Source: Rhodospirillales bacterium
Lineage (GTDB): Bacteria; Pseudomonadota; Alphaproteobacteria; Rhodospirillales; 2-12-FULL-67-15
DNA length: 33,568 nt
Assembly: GCA_016872535.1 (NCBI GenBank)
Contig: VGZQ01000032.1
Span: 1 to 33,568 of the forward strand
Reading direction: 5' to 3'
Shown here piece by piece: positions 1 through 8,244 of the stretch (the stretch's first letter is position 1; every line of letters starts with the position of its first letter). The notes below the pieces were generated by a model. The model was not told the origin of the DNA. It saw only the letters and a list, made by a program, of their open reading frames with translations, and did no database searches. The translations under genes and the position numbers were made by a program.

Positions 1-1868
1 ACCGGCGCGGGACGCACCGCCACGTCCCGGTAAAGCTCGACCAGCACGCCGCCGCCGCCGACCGCGATCGCCGGCCCGAAGTCGGGATCGATGCGCGCGC
101 CGACGAACAACTCGGCGACCGGCTTCATCATTTCCTGAACCAAAAAACCGAGCCAGACGCTGCGGCTTTGGGCCGCCGCCATCGCCTCGGCGGCGGCGCG
201 CACCTCTTCTTCCGAACGGAGGTTGACTTTCACCAACCCGGCGTCGGACTTGTGCAGCATGTTCGCGACCATGCCTTTGAGCACCACCGGAAAACCGAGG
301 GCGCGGGCGGCGATGGCCGCGTCCATAGGCGTAGCAACGAGAGTTTGGCGCGGGCCGCGAATGCCGTAAGCTTCGATCACGGCGCGGGCCTCGTATTCGG
401 CCGGCGCGCGCCCGGCGGGCAGACCCTTAAGTCGGCGCTCGGCCTCGCGCTTCTCGCTGGCCGAGCCGCCCCCGACCACGGGCGCGGGTTCCGTCGTCGC
501 CCAGCGCAAATAACGCGCAAGCGCGAACAGCCCTTCCTGGGTGCCGCGCAGGCAGGGAACGCCCGCCGCCGACGCGGCCTGGGCATAGACGGGGTGGGTT
601 TCGCCAGCCAAGTTGGAAATCGCGACCAGCGGCTTGCCCGCGTCCTTCGCCCCGCGCGCGACCGCGCCGAGGAGATTGGCGTAACGCGCGGCTTGCTGCG
701 GGCCGAGACCGTGGGGTGAATCCTGCAACAATGCCAACAGGCCGACGTCCTCCTGCCGGCCGAGGGCGAGCGCGCAGCGCTCCGCCACGCTCGCGTCGTA
801 AAGCCCGGCCCAGGTGAGATCGAGCGGATTGGCGATATGCGCGTAAGGCGGCAGCAGCGACGCGATTTCGTCCTTTGCCGTCGTCACCGGCGCGAAGGTC
901 AGTTCCGCAGGTTCGGCGTTGTCGAGGGCGAGCGCAATCTCGCCGCCGGAAAGACTCAGCATGGCGACGCCGGAAGCCTTGGGCGCCTCCGGCAGCGCCG
1001 CCGCGAGGGCGGTCGTTTCGATCAATTCGTCCAGCGTCGATACTTGAATAATTCCGGCGGCGGCGAACGCGGCGCGGCACACTTCGTCGCTGCCGGCGAG
1101 CGCGCCGGTGTGGGCACGCACCGCTTCGCGCCCGCGCTCGGACCGGCCGGTCTTGAGCACGATCATTGGCTTGGCCAACATGCGCGCGCGACGGGCGACG
1201 GCGATGAACTTGGCCGGATTGCGGAGTTGTTCGAGAAAGACGACCAGAACCTTGACCGCCGCATCCTCGACCAAGGCTTCGAGGAAGTCGGCCGCCGTAG
1301 TCACCGCCTCGTTGCCCGAGGTGATGACGTGGCTGAAACCGATGCCGCGCGCCGCGTTCAAGAGCGCGATCGCGATCGAGCCGCTGTGCAGGACGGCGGC
1401 GACGACGCCGCGAGGCACCGCGTCGGGCAGCGAGGTGCCGAACAGCGCCGCCCGCCCGGCGAAATTCAGGAACCCGAGGCAGTTGGGGCCGACCACCGCC
1501 ATGCCGTACCGCGCGGCGATCTCCGCCAACTCCCGCTGCGCCACCTCGCCCGCCGGGCCGGCTTCGCCGAAACCGCTTGAGAGCACCACGGCGCCGCCTG
1601 CGCCCTTGGCACCGGCCTGGCGCAGGACATCGAGCACGGCCTCCTGCTGGATGGCGACGAACACGGCATCGAGCGGGCCGGGCACGGCCGCGACCGACGG
1701 AAACGTCCTGCGCCCGAGCAGTTCCGGCTTGTTCGGGTTGATCAAGTGAATGTCGCCCGCGTAACCGACCGCCTCGAGCGCCTTCCACGCGTTGAAGCCG
1801 GGACCGACCTTGTCGGAAGCGCCGACGATGGCAATCGAGCGGGGATTGAGCAGCCGCGCGAGCGACAT
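1..1868 (-). CDS. ADP-forming acyl-CoA synthetase (acetate--CoA ligase family), 3' end off the window
   Basis: This enzyme makes acyl-CoA from a carboxylic acid, CoA and ATP, releasing ADP and phosphate through a phosphohistidine. About 622 codons are open from the ATG at 1866-1868 to the window edge, and the end of the ATP-grasp domain is missing. Domains in order: a CoA-binding Rossmann domain (about 5-130, opening SIAIVGASDKVG), a succinyl-CoA-ligase-like domain with AHTGALAGSD (about 245), which carries the likely phosphorylated His, and an ATP-grasp_5 domain (from about 480) with NMLHKSDAGLVKVNL. Its start overlaps the stop of the upstream crotonase gene by one base (TGATG), so translation is probably coupled. 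The family accepts acetate, branched-chain, aryl and dicarboxylic acids; the substrate cannot be read from sequence. The operon position suggests it activates the acid imported by the ABC system upstream. Confidence 0.9.
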   Translation of the reverse strand, partial: MSLARLLNPRSIAIVGASDKVGPGFNAWKALEAVGYAGDIHLINPNKPELLGRRTFPSVAAVPGPLDAVFVAIQQEAVLDVLRQAGAKGAGGAVVLSSGFGEAGPAGEVAQRELAEIAARYGMAVVGPNCLGFLNFAGRAALFGTSLPDAVPRGVVAAVLHSGSIAIALLNAARGIGFSHVITSGNEAVTTAADFLEALVEDAAVKVLVVFLEQLRNPAKFIAVARRARMLAKPMIVLKTGRSERGREAVRAHTGALAGSDEVCRAAFAAAGIIQVSTLDELIETTALAAALPEAPKASGVAMLSLSGGEIALALDNAEPAELTFAPVTTAKDEIASLLPPYAHIANPLDLTWAGLYDASVAERCALALGRQEDVGLLALLQDSPHGLGPQQAARYANLLGAVARGAKDAGKPLVAISNLAGETHPVYAQAASAAGVPCLRGTQEGLFALARYLRWATTEPAPVVGGGSASEKREAERRLKGLPAGRAPAEYEARAVIEAYGIRGPRQTLVATPMDAAIAARALGFPVVLKGMVANMLHKSDAGLVKVNLRSEEEVRAAAEAMAAAQSRSVWLGFLVQEMMKPVAELFVGARIDPDFGPAIAVGGGGVLVELYRDVAVRPAP

Positions 1869-2665
1869 CAGAGGTCTCGGAACTGGGGCGGACGCTTTTC
1901 GAGGAAAGCTTTCGGGCCTTCCGTGGCGTCGGGGTGGGCGAAGACCTGCGCGCACAATTCTTCTTCGAACGCCACCATCTCGTCCCAGCCGTGGCGCAGG
2001 TTGTAAGAGATCGCGCGACGGGTGGCGAGAATTGCCTGAGGCGAGGCCTCGGCGATACGCCCGGCGACGGCATGGGCTTCGTCCATCAGCTTGGCGCGCG
2101 GCACCACGCGGGTGATCAGGTCGAGTTCCTTGGCCTGAGCCGCGTCGAAATTGTCGCCGAGCAGGAGAATATCGAGCGCCCGGTTGCGCCCGACGAAGCG
2201 CGGCAGCCGTAACAGACCCATGCCCCAGCTCGGGATCAGGCCGAGTCGCGCGTCGCCGGCGCGAAATTTGGCGTCGTCGGCGGCGATGCGGATGTCGCAC
2301 ACCCAGGCGATCGCCGTGCCGCCGCCGATGCACCAGCCGTGGATCGCCGCCACCACCGGCTTCGCCAGCCCTTCGATCCGGTTGAGCAGGCGCCGCCCCG
2401 CCATGCGGAAATCCTTGGCTGCCTGGGGGTTCTTGAACTGCCCTTCCTCGCGGAGGTCGGCGCCGGCGCAAAACGCCTTTTCGCCCGCGCCAGTCAGGAT
2501 CACGCAACGCACCGCCGGGTCCTTTTCGACGTCGTCGAGGATCTTGTGCAACTGGTCGAGGGAGCGCAGCGCGATGGCATTGACCGGCGGATTGTCGAGA
2601 GTAATGGTTGCCACGCGGCCTTCGCGCTCGACACGCACCAGATCCTTGGGGCTCTCGTTGCTCAC
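1868..2665 (-). CDS. Enoyl-CoA hydratase/isomerase (crotonase) family protein with altered catalytic residues
   Basis: A 265-residue crotonase-fold protein acting on a CoA thioester. The chosen start is a GTG at 2663-2665, preceded at good distance by AGGAGAC; longer upstream frames run into the permease gene. Oxyanion-hole segments are visible: AFCAGADL near 65-72 and IGGGTAIA near 113-120. Of the two glutamates used by classical hydratases (E144 and E164 in rat mitochondrial hydratase), the first is Ala118 and the second is Asp138, with the same 20-residue spacing. It may therefore be an isomerase, lyase, hydrolase or decarboxylase and not a hydratase. It lies 28 bases after the permease stop and overlaps the acyl-CoA synthetase start. 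The family call is firm; the reaction is unknown. Confidence 0.9.
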   Translation of the reverse strand: MSNESPKDLVRVEREGRVATITLDNPPVNAIALRSLDQLHKILDDVEKDPAVRCVILTGAGEKAFCAGADLREEGQFKNPQAAKDFRMAGRRLLNRIEGLAKPVVAAIHGWCIGGGTAIAWVCDIRIAADDAKFRAGDARLGLIPSWGMGLLRLPRFVGRNRALDILLLGDNFDAAQAKELDLITRVVPRAKLMDEAHAVAGRIAEASPQAILATRRAISYNLRHGWDEMVAFEEELCAQVFAHPDATEGPKAFLEKRPPQFRDL

Positions 2666-2693
2666 GGGTTTCGTCTCCTGTCGGGGCGGAAAT

Positions 2694-3494
2694 TTAAGTG
2701 GCGTCGCGGTCGAGGTTGTCGGGTTCGGCCCAGAACACCACCCGGCGATGAAGCGCGCGCACGACGGCATAGAACGTGAATCCCATCACCGCGAGGACAA
2801 CCAGGATCGCGAACATACCGGCGATGTCCATGCTGAAATTGAGCTGCATCAGGACGTGGCCGAGTCCCTTGTCGGCGCCGATGAATTCGCCGACCAGGGC
2901 GCCGGTGATGCTGAACACGATCGCCACGTTGAGCCCGGCGAAGATGAACGGCAGGGCGTTGGGGAAGACGACGATGCGGAACGTCTGCCATTTCGAGGCC
3001 ACCAGCGAATGCATCAGCTCCATTTTTTCCGATTCGATGGTGGTGAATCCGACGATGGAATTAATCAACACCGGAAAGAACGAAATGATAGTGGCGATGG
3101 CGATCTTGGAGCCGATGCCGAAACCGAGCCAGACCACCAGCAGCGGCGCGAGCGCGACCTTGGGCAGCGCCTGCAATCCGACCAAATAGGGCATCAATGC
3201 CGTTTCCACCGTCTTCGAGCGGGTGAGCAGCGCGGCGCAAACGACGCCGGCGGTAGACCCGATGGCGAAGCCGGACAACGCCTCGAGCAGCGTAACGCCA
3301 AAGTTGCCGACGATGATGCCGCCCTTGAACGCGTTCCACAAAGCGTGGGCGACCTTTGACGCGGGCGGGATCAGCAATTCAGATACGCCGAACGCACCCG
3401 GCAGAAGCTCCCACGCCAGCAGCAGCACGATTCCGGCGACCGCCGGCGGGCCAAACCGGCGTATCCTGAATCCGGACAGGGAGAACTTGATCAC
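2694..3494 (-). CDS. ABC transporter permease, SsuC/TauC type
   Basis: The inner-membrane permease of an importer for small organic anions or amines, 266 residues, with about six hydrophobic segments and the binding-protein-dependent permease region in the second half (for example the LVGEFIGADKGLGHVLM stretch near 215-235). A TTG at 3504-3506 would overlap the ATPase stop. The GTG at 3492-3494 is preferred because GAGGGG sits just upstream at normal spacing. It lies between its ATPase (upstream) and the crotonase (downstream) in the same minus-strand operon. The family includes sulfonate, taurine, nitrate, pyrimidine-precursor and aromatic-acid importers, so the ligand is not determined. Confidence 0.9.
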   Translation of the reverse strand: MIKFSLSGFRIRRFGPPAVAGIVLLLAWELLPGAFGVSELLIPPASKVAHALWNAFKGGIIVGNFGVTLLEALSGFAIGSTAGVVCAALLTRSKTVETALMPYLVGLQALPKVALAPLLVVWLGFGIGSKIAIATIISFFPVLINSIVGFTTIESEKMELMHSLVASKWQTFRIVVFPNALPFIFAGLNVAIVFSITGALVGEFIGADKGLGHVLMQLNFSMDIAGMFAILVVLAVMGFTFYAVVRALHRRVVFWAEPDNLDRDAT

Positions 3495-3502
3495 AGCGCC
3501 CC

Positions 3503-4288
3503 TCAATGGATCGTCGGCGGCAGCGCCTCGAACACGCCGCGCAACCGGCTGGTCAGCCGAACGAATTCAGGATCGGCGCGCGTCGCCGTAGTGCGCGGGC
3601 GCGGGAGGTTGACCTCGACCACCTCGGAAACGGTGCCGGGGCGCGACGACATGACGATGACGCGATCGGACAGGAACACGGCTTCCTCGATCGAGTGGGT
3701 GACCAGGATCACTGTCTTGCGGTTCGCGTTCCAGATGCGCAGCAGCTCGAGTCCCATCGCGTCGCGGGTCATGGCGTCGAGCGCGCCGAACGGCTCGTCC
3801 ATCAAGAGCGTCGCCGGATCGTGCATCAGGGCGCGCGCGATCGACACGCGCTGGCGCATGCCGCCGGACAGCTCGCTCGGATACTTGTCGGCGAAACGCC
3901 CCAGACCGACGAGATCAAGTAACTCGCGGGCGCGGGCGTCGGATTGGCGCCGGTCGAAGCCGATCACCTCGGCCGGCACCAGGACGTTCTTGAGGTTGGT
4001 GCGCCACGGTAGCAGCACCGGCGCCTGAAACACCATGCCGATGTCGCGCCGCGGCCCCGCGACCCGGGCCCCGGCCATATGCACCGCGCCCTCGCTCGGT
4101 GCCACCAGGCCGGCGATGATGCGCAACAGGGTACTTTTTCCGCAGCCCGACGGGCCAACGATAGAAACGAACTCGCGCGGCGCGATCGCGAGCGAAATGT
4201 CCCGAAGCGCGCGGACGTCTTCGCCCGACCGAGTGCGGAAGTTCTTGCCGACGCCGTCGAGGCCGATGAACGGATGGCCGTCGTTCAC
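3503..4288 (-). CDS. ABC transporter ATP-binding protein, SsuB/TauB type
   Basis: The cytoplasmic ATPase of the importer, 261 residues, full length. Visible motifs are Walker A GPSGCGKS (45-52), Q-loop VFQAPVLLPWRT, signature LSGGMRQRVSIARAL, Walker B TLLMDEPFGALD and H-loop VILVTHSIEEA. The QAPVLLPWRT and FGALD wording is typical of the nitrate/sulfonate/taurine importer ATPases. It starts at a GTG that overlaps the binding-protein stop by four bases (GTGA), which suggests translational coupling. It ends eight bases before the permease start chosen here. Confidence 0.93.
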   Translation of the reverse strand: MNDGHPFIGLDGVGKNFRTRSGEDVRALRDISLAIAPREFVSIVGPSGCGKSTLLRIIAGLVAPSEGAVHMAGARVAGPRRDIGMVFQAPVLLPWRTNLKNVLVPAEVIGFDRRQSDARARELLDLVGLGRFADKYPSELSGGMRQRVSIARALMHDPATLLMDEPFGALDAMTRDAMGLELLRIWNANRKTVILVTHSIEEAVFLSDRVIVMSSRPGTVSEVVEVNLPRPRTTATRADPEFVRLTSRLRGVFEALPPTIH

Positions 4289-5340
4289 TTGTAGCCTTTG
4301 GCCTGGGCGATCACCTTGTTGGCGTCGAAGTCGTTGACCTTGGCCAACAGCCGGTCGTTGTAATACTGCGCGACGTCTACTTTCTGCTGGATCAGGCCGC
4401 TGTCAGCGAGGAAGTTCTGGGTCGCCTCCCACTCGGCTTTGGTGAACGCGCCCCAGGTCGGCGGCGAGCGTCCCTCGACCCGATATTTGACCAGGCGCGC
4501 CTTGAGCACATGCACGGCGTCCTTGAGCGCCTGGTCCTCCGGAATGCCGGTCGGCTTCGAGGCCGGGTATTGCTGCCAGTGGATCTTCACCGCCGCTTCC
4601 GGGTTGGTGATGGTGAATAGCGCCGCCTTGGCGATGCCGCGGGCCATGGCCGTGACCGCGTCGGGGTTGGACGCGACGAAGTCCTCGTTGGCGACTAGCG
4701 CCAGACTGAGCACGTTCTTGGTCGCCTCGGTGGTGTAATGGCGGAATTGGTGGCCGAGGTTTTCGAGAATGGCATAGCCCCAATCCCAGTAGCCGAGCGC
4801 ATCGACGCGATTCTCCTTCAGCGCGTGCGAGGCCTGCGGCCCGAGCCCGATCGCCACCCAGCGCACGTCCTTTTCCGGGTCGACGCCGATCGATTTCAGC
4901 ATTGCCTTGGAAAACGGCACCGCGCCGCTCGCCAGACTGGTAACGCCGATCGCTTTGCCCTTGAGCTGCTTCATGTCGGTAATCGCGCTCTCCTTGGGCA
5001 CCGCGATGGTGTAGATCGGCTCGCGCACGTGGTTGTAGACCGCGACCACCTTGCCGCCCTTCTGGCGAGCGATGATGAGGGGCTCCACCGTCGCCATGGT
5101 GAAATGCGCGGTGCCGGCGACCACCAGCTGCGTCGCCTGGGTCGATCCCGGAGACGGCGACACGGTGACGTCAAGGCCGCCTTCCTTCCAATAGCCCATC
5201 ACCGCCGGCACGGACGCGTGCGGGGCTTCCGCCACCGTCGGCACCGGGGAGGTAAGGAGATAGGTGATCTTGGTTTGAGCGTGGGCCGCGCCGGCGGCCA
5301 GGATGGCGGCGGCGCAGACGAGCGAAACGCGGAGAATCAT
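4285..5340 (-). CDS. ABC transporter substrate-binding protein, NMT1/SsuA-like, periplasmic
   Basis: A 351-residue periplasmic binding protein, first gene of the five-gene operon. A Sec signal peptide is clear: a short basic start, a hydrophobic core, then AHA before Gln about residue 22. Mature segments fit the NMT1/THI5-like fold: VPAVMGYWKEGGLDVTV (the ligand-lobe entry seen in this family), AGTAHFTMATVEP, and DMKQLKGKAIGVTS. The ATG at 5338-5340 has a G-rich Shine-Dalgarno just upstream (AGGGGGTGTC). The ligand is unknown; family ligands include aliphatic sulfonates, pyrimidine precursors and aromatic acids. The crotonase and acyl-CoA synthetase downstream suggest a carboxylic acid. A promoter candidate lies at 5370-5398. 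Confidence 0.9.
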   Translation of the reverse strand: MILRVSLVCAAAILAAGAAHAQTKITYLLTSPVPTVAEAPHASVPAVMGYWKEGGLDVTVSPSPGSTQATQLVVAGTAHFTMATVEPLIIARQKGGKVVAVYNHVREPIYTIAVPKESAITDMKQLKGKAIGVTSLASGAVPFSKAMLKSIGVDPEKDVRWVAIGLGPQASHALKENRVDALGYWDWGYAILENLGHQFRHYTTEATKNVLSLALVANEDFVASNPDAVTAMARGIAKAALFTITNPEAAVKIHWQQYPASKPTGIPEDQALKDAVHVLKARLVKYRVEGRSPPTWGAFTKAEWEATQNFLADSGLIQQKVDVAQYYNDRLLAKVNDFDANKVIAQAKGYK

Positions 5341-5369
5341 GACACCCCCTGAATGAATACGCGCGGAAT

Positions 5370-5398
5370 AGCCTAGGTACGGTGCGGACGACCGTCAA
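5370..5398 (-). promoter_or_regulatory. Candidate sigma-70 promoter of the importer/acyl-CoA operon
   Basis: Read on the minus strand, TTGACG (5398-5393) is followed after exactly 17 bases by TAGGCT (5375-5370), close to the housekeeping consensus at optimal spacing. Transcription would begin about 5363, giving a leader of about 20 bases before the ATG at 5340. No experimental support is available. Confidence 0.5.
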
Positions 5399-5419
5399 CG
5401 GCTTCCCGGCCGGAAGCCG
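5399..5419. promoter_or_regulatory. Inverted repeat next to the -35 box, possible operator
   Basis: A perfect 8-base inverted repeat, CGGCTTCC and GGAAGCCG, separated by five bases. It lies in the divergent intergenic space and touches the upstream edge of the candidate -35 box at 5393-5398. The position suits an activator or repressor site for the minus-strand operon. It could instead be a chance GC-rich hairpin. Confidence 0.4.
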
Positions 5420-5485
5420 GGCGTGGCAAAGTTCCGCTGCATGGAAGGTGCGCCGCTGGGCGCGCCATGCTAGAGCATAGCCCCC

Positions 5486-5878
5486 ATGAATAATACGATT
5501 ACCGTCGAAATCGCCCCCGGCGAACTGATCGACAAGATCACAATCCTGGAGATCAAGCTCGCCCGCATTACCGACGCCGCCAAGCTCGCCAACGTGCGGA
5601 CCGAACTGGAAACGCTGATGCTCGCCCGCGACGCGGCCATCGTATCCACGCCCGAATTGACCGCCGACGCGGCGGCCTTGAAACGCGCCAACGAGACCCT
5701 GTGGGACGTGGAAGACCGCATCCGCGATTGCGAACGCGCCAAGGATTTCGGGCCGCGCTTCGTCGAACTCGCCCGCTCGGTTTACATCACCAACGACGAA
5801 CGGGCGCGGATCAAGCGCCGGATCAACGAACGGCTCGGCTCGCGCCTGGTCGAGGAAAAGTCCTACGCGAGCTATTGA
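5486..5878 (+). CDS. DUF6165 family protein
   Basis: A 130-residue soluble protein with no signal peptide, opening with APGELIDKITILEIK, which I recognise as the conserved start of the DUF6165 family. The sequence is strongly helical and charged, with heptad-like spacing over about 15-100 (coiled-coil character), and ends in a basic segment. No enzymatic motif is visible and the molecular function is unknown. It is followed after 29 bases by a GT9 glycosyltransferase on the same strand; such an arrangement suggests a role in cell-surface glycan assembly. The start is the first ATG of the frame; the Shine-Dalgarno is weak. Confidence 0.85.
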   Translation: MNNTITVEIAPGELIDKITILEIKLARITDAAKLANVRTELETLMLARDAAIVSTPELTADAAALKRANETLWDVEDRIRDCERAKDFGPRFVELARSVYITNDERARIKRRINERLGSRLVEEKSYASY

Positions 5879-5907
5879 CCGCTCGCGCCCGCCCCGCCCC
5901 ATCCTCC

Positions 5908-7038
5908 ATGAGCGCCGCCCTCCGCATCCTCGACGGCCTGCTCGCCTGGGAACGCCGCCAGGCGCGCCGCGGGGCGTCGCCGTCGGGCGTTCTGATCGTC
6001 GCCGCCGGCGGGCTCGGCGATGCGGTGCTGCTCGCGCATGTCTTTCCGCGTTTCGCGGCGCTGGCGCGCGCGGAGGAGCGGGTGTTTCTCGTGCTGCGCC
6101 AGGACGCGGCCAAGATGGGGTTCCTGTTCGGGCGTCTGGCCGAGGTGCATGCGGTCGATTTTGCCCGCCTACGCAGGGACTGGCGCTATCGCCGCGCCAA
6201 ACTGAAGGAGATGCGCGCGCTCAACGCGCGCCTCGCCGTCAGCGCCGATTATCTCCGTCACCCGTGGCTCGATGAGGCGTTACTGCTGGCGGCGGACGCG
6301 CCCGAAACGGCGGCCATGGTCGCGCGCCCGTGGACGAAATACCAAACCGACCTCGACCGTAATCGGAGCTACATCAAGCGCGTGTTCGAGAGCGGCCCGC
6401 CCAGGCGGGACAAGTTGCTGCGCTGGACGGCGTTTGCCAACTGGCTCGCGGGCCGTAATGATCCGCCGCCAAAAGCGCGACTTCAGGATGCGGAACTTCC
6501 GCCCAAAGCCGTGTCCATGACCCCGTTGATCGTCCTGCAGCCTTTTTCGGCGGTGGCGAAAAAGCAGGTTCCGCTCGAACTGTGGCGCCAGGTTATCGCC
6601 GCGCTGCCCGGCGATGCCGAGGTTCGCGTCGCCGGCGCGCACGCCGATTTCGAGCGTCATCCCGAATACCGCGCCCTGCTCGCCCCGCCGCGCGTCCGGT
6701 TCGACACCTCCACTTTCGCCGAACTGCTGCCCGCGTTGCGCGCGGCGCGGCTGGTGGTCTCCGTCGATACCGCGCTGATGCACCTCGCCATCGCCGTCGG
6801 CGCGCCGACGCTGGGCTTAGCCAGCGCGGCCTACGTCGGCGAAATCGTGCCCTACGATCCCGCCGTTATCCCCGCCCACGTGCGGTTTCTTTATGCCACC
6901 ATGCCGTGCGAAGGCTGCCTCGGCGATTGCCCATTTCCGCCCGAGCGCGGCATGTATCCGTGCGTCGCCAAGCTCGACCCCGCCACTATCGCCCGCGAGG
7001 CCGCCAAGCTCTACGCCGAGGCGAATCCTTTGGTATGA
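5908..7038 (+). CDS. Glycosyltransferase family 9 (heptosyltransferase-like)
   Basis: A 376-residue GT-B-fold enzyme that would transfer a sugar, typically a heptose, to lipopolysaccharide core or a related surface glycan at the cytoplasmic membrane face. The N-terminal lobe shows VLIVAAGGLGDAVLLAHVFP (about 27-46), the GT9 acceptor-side glycine motif. The C-terminal nucleotide-sugar lobe shows VSVDTALMHLAIAVGAPTLGL, the diagnostic GT9 motif. A Cys-rich stretch near the end (PCEGCLGDCPF) is also seen in other GT9 proteins. The ATG at 5908 was chosen because the longer frame runs back inside the DUF6165 gene; no strong Shine-Dalgarno is visible, so coupling to the upstream gene is likely. Sugar and acceptor are unknown. 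Confidence 0.88.
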   Translation: MSAALRILDGLLAWERRQARRGASPSGVLIVAAGGLGDAVLLAHVFPRFAALARAEERVFLVLRQDAAKMGFLFGRLAEVHAVDFARLRRDWRYRRAKLKEMRALNARLAVSADYLRHPWLDEALLLAADAPETAAMVARPWTKYQTDLDRNRSYIKRVFESGPPRRDKLLRWTAFANWLAGRNDPPPKARLQDAELPPKAVSMTPLIVLQPFSAVAKKQVPLELWRQVIAALPGDAEVRVAGAHADFERHPEYRALLAPPRVRFDTSTFAELLPALRAARLVVSVDTALMHLAIAVGAPTLGLASAAYVGEIVPYDPAVIPAHVRFLYATMPCEGCLGDCPFPPERGMYPCVAKLDPATIAREAAKLYAEANPLV

Positions 7039-7082
7039 CTGCGGCAGGCCGAACCCACGACCGCCGAAAACGGCGCGGACGT

Positions 7083-8163
7083 CTACGTTAACGCGAACTC
7101 CGAATACAGACTGTCGGGAACGCCCGAAATCACGAAGCGGTCGCGGCCGCCCGTCTTGGCCTCGTAAAGAGCCTGATCCGCAGCTTTTAGCAATGCCTCG
7201 GCCAAGCCCGGGGAATTCTTCTTGGGGAAAGCGACCGTGATTCCCATGCTCGCGGTGAACGGATAGATTCCGTCGCGAGTCTTCAACTTTGCCTGCGCGC
7301 GGAATGCGGTTAGGAGCTTGTCCGCGAACGCCGGAAGGATCGCGGGTACGACATCGGGCGCGACCAGCGCGAATTCCTCGCCTCCGTACCGGGCGACGAC
7401 GTCGGTCGAACGCGCGGCCGTTACCAGCGCTTCGGCGGCCAACTTGATCGCCTCGTCGCCGGTCGGATGGCCATAAGTGTCGTTGATCCGCTTGAAATGG
7501 TCGATATCGAGGATGGCGATCGCAAGCGACGATTGCCTGCGGATGGCGCGGTCGATTTCGCGACCGAAAAGATCGTCGAAACCGCGCCGGTTCCAAAGGC
7601 CGCTCAGCGGGTCGATAAGCCTGTCACGGTTAGCGGCTTCGATCTCCTCCAGCAACGCGCGCTGTGTTTCGCTGAGTTCGCGATTGTCGAGAATTATTTC
7701 GACCAGCCGCCCGAGATCCTCGAGCGAGCGTTTCTCGCTCTCGCTCATTTCCCGCGGGGACGGTGAAATTACGCACAACGTGCCGACGCAGAACCCCTCG
7801 CGGTTTTTCAGCGGCTGCCCGGCATAAAACCGAATTCTGGGCCCTCCGGTCACCAGGGGATTGTCGCAAAACCGCTCGTCAGTCACGGCATCCGGCACGA
7901 CGAACGTCCGGTCGCCGTGAATGGCGTGCCCGCAGAAGGAAATGTCCCGGGGTGTTTCCGTCGCCTCCAGTCCGAACCGGGACTTGAACCACTGGCGGTC
8001 TGCGTCGACGACGCGAAACCAGAACGATTTCGGTATTGAATATCTTTTGTGCGGTTCGGGTGATGCGGTCGACATCGCCCTCGCGCGGCGTGGCGAGAAG
8101 ATTCATTCGTCGAAGGGAAGCAACTCTGTCCTTGTCGTTTTCGGGTATCGGCGCTGGTATCAT
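7083..8163 (-). CDS. GAF-GGDEF diguanylate cyclase, interrupted by an apparent +1 frameshift
   Basis: This would make c-di-GMP from two GTP. The reading has two frames. From the ATG at 8161-8163, with GAGGTGG upstream, about 50 residues give the GAF start (RVASLRRMNLLATPREGDVD through NTEIVLVS). The rest (VDADRQWFKSRFGLEATETP onward, about 309 residues) lies in a second frame, open from 8075 to the stop at 7083. One extra base near 8004-8016 restores a continuous protein of about 359 residues. The GGDEF domain looks active: LSGLWNRRG, ILDIDHFKRINDTYGH and catalytic GGEEF, with an RSTD inhibitory site exactly five residues upstream. Either the base is a sequencing error or the gene is recently broken, with a truncated product still possible from the inner frame. 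Confidence 0.8.
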
Positions 8164-8244
8164 TTCCCACCACCTCGCAATCCCTTTCGGAAACGTCGGA
8201 AAATCATATTAAAAAAAATCCCTGGACGCCATAAAATATCGCCC

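Noticed and set aside
427-2073. 548-codon minus-strand frame overlapping the acyl-CoA synthetase and crotonase genes
   Set aside because: It is another frame of the same strand as two genes with full family motifs and is Arg/Gly-rich without any motif.
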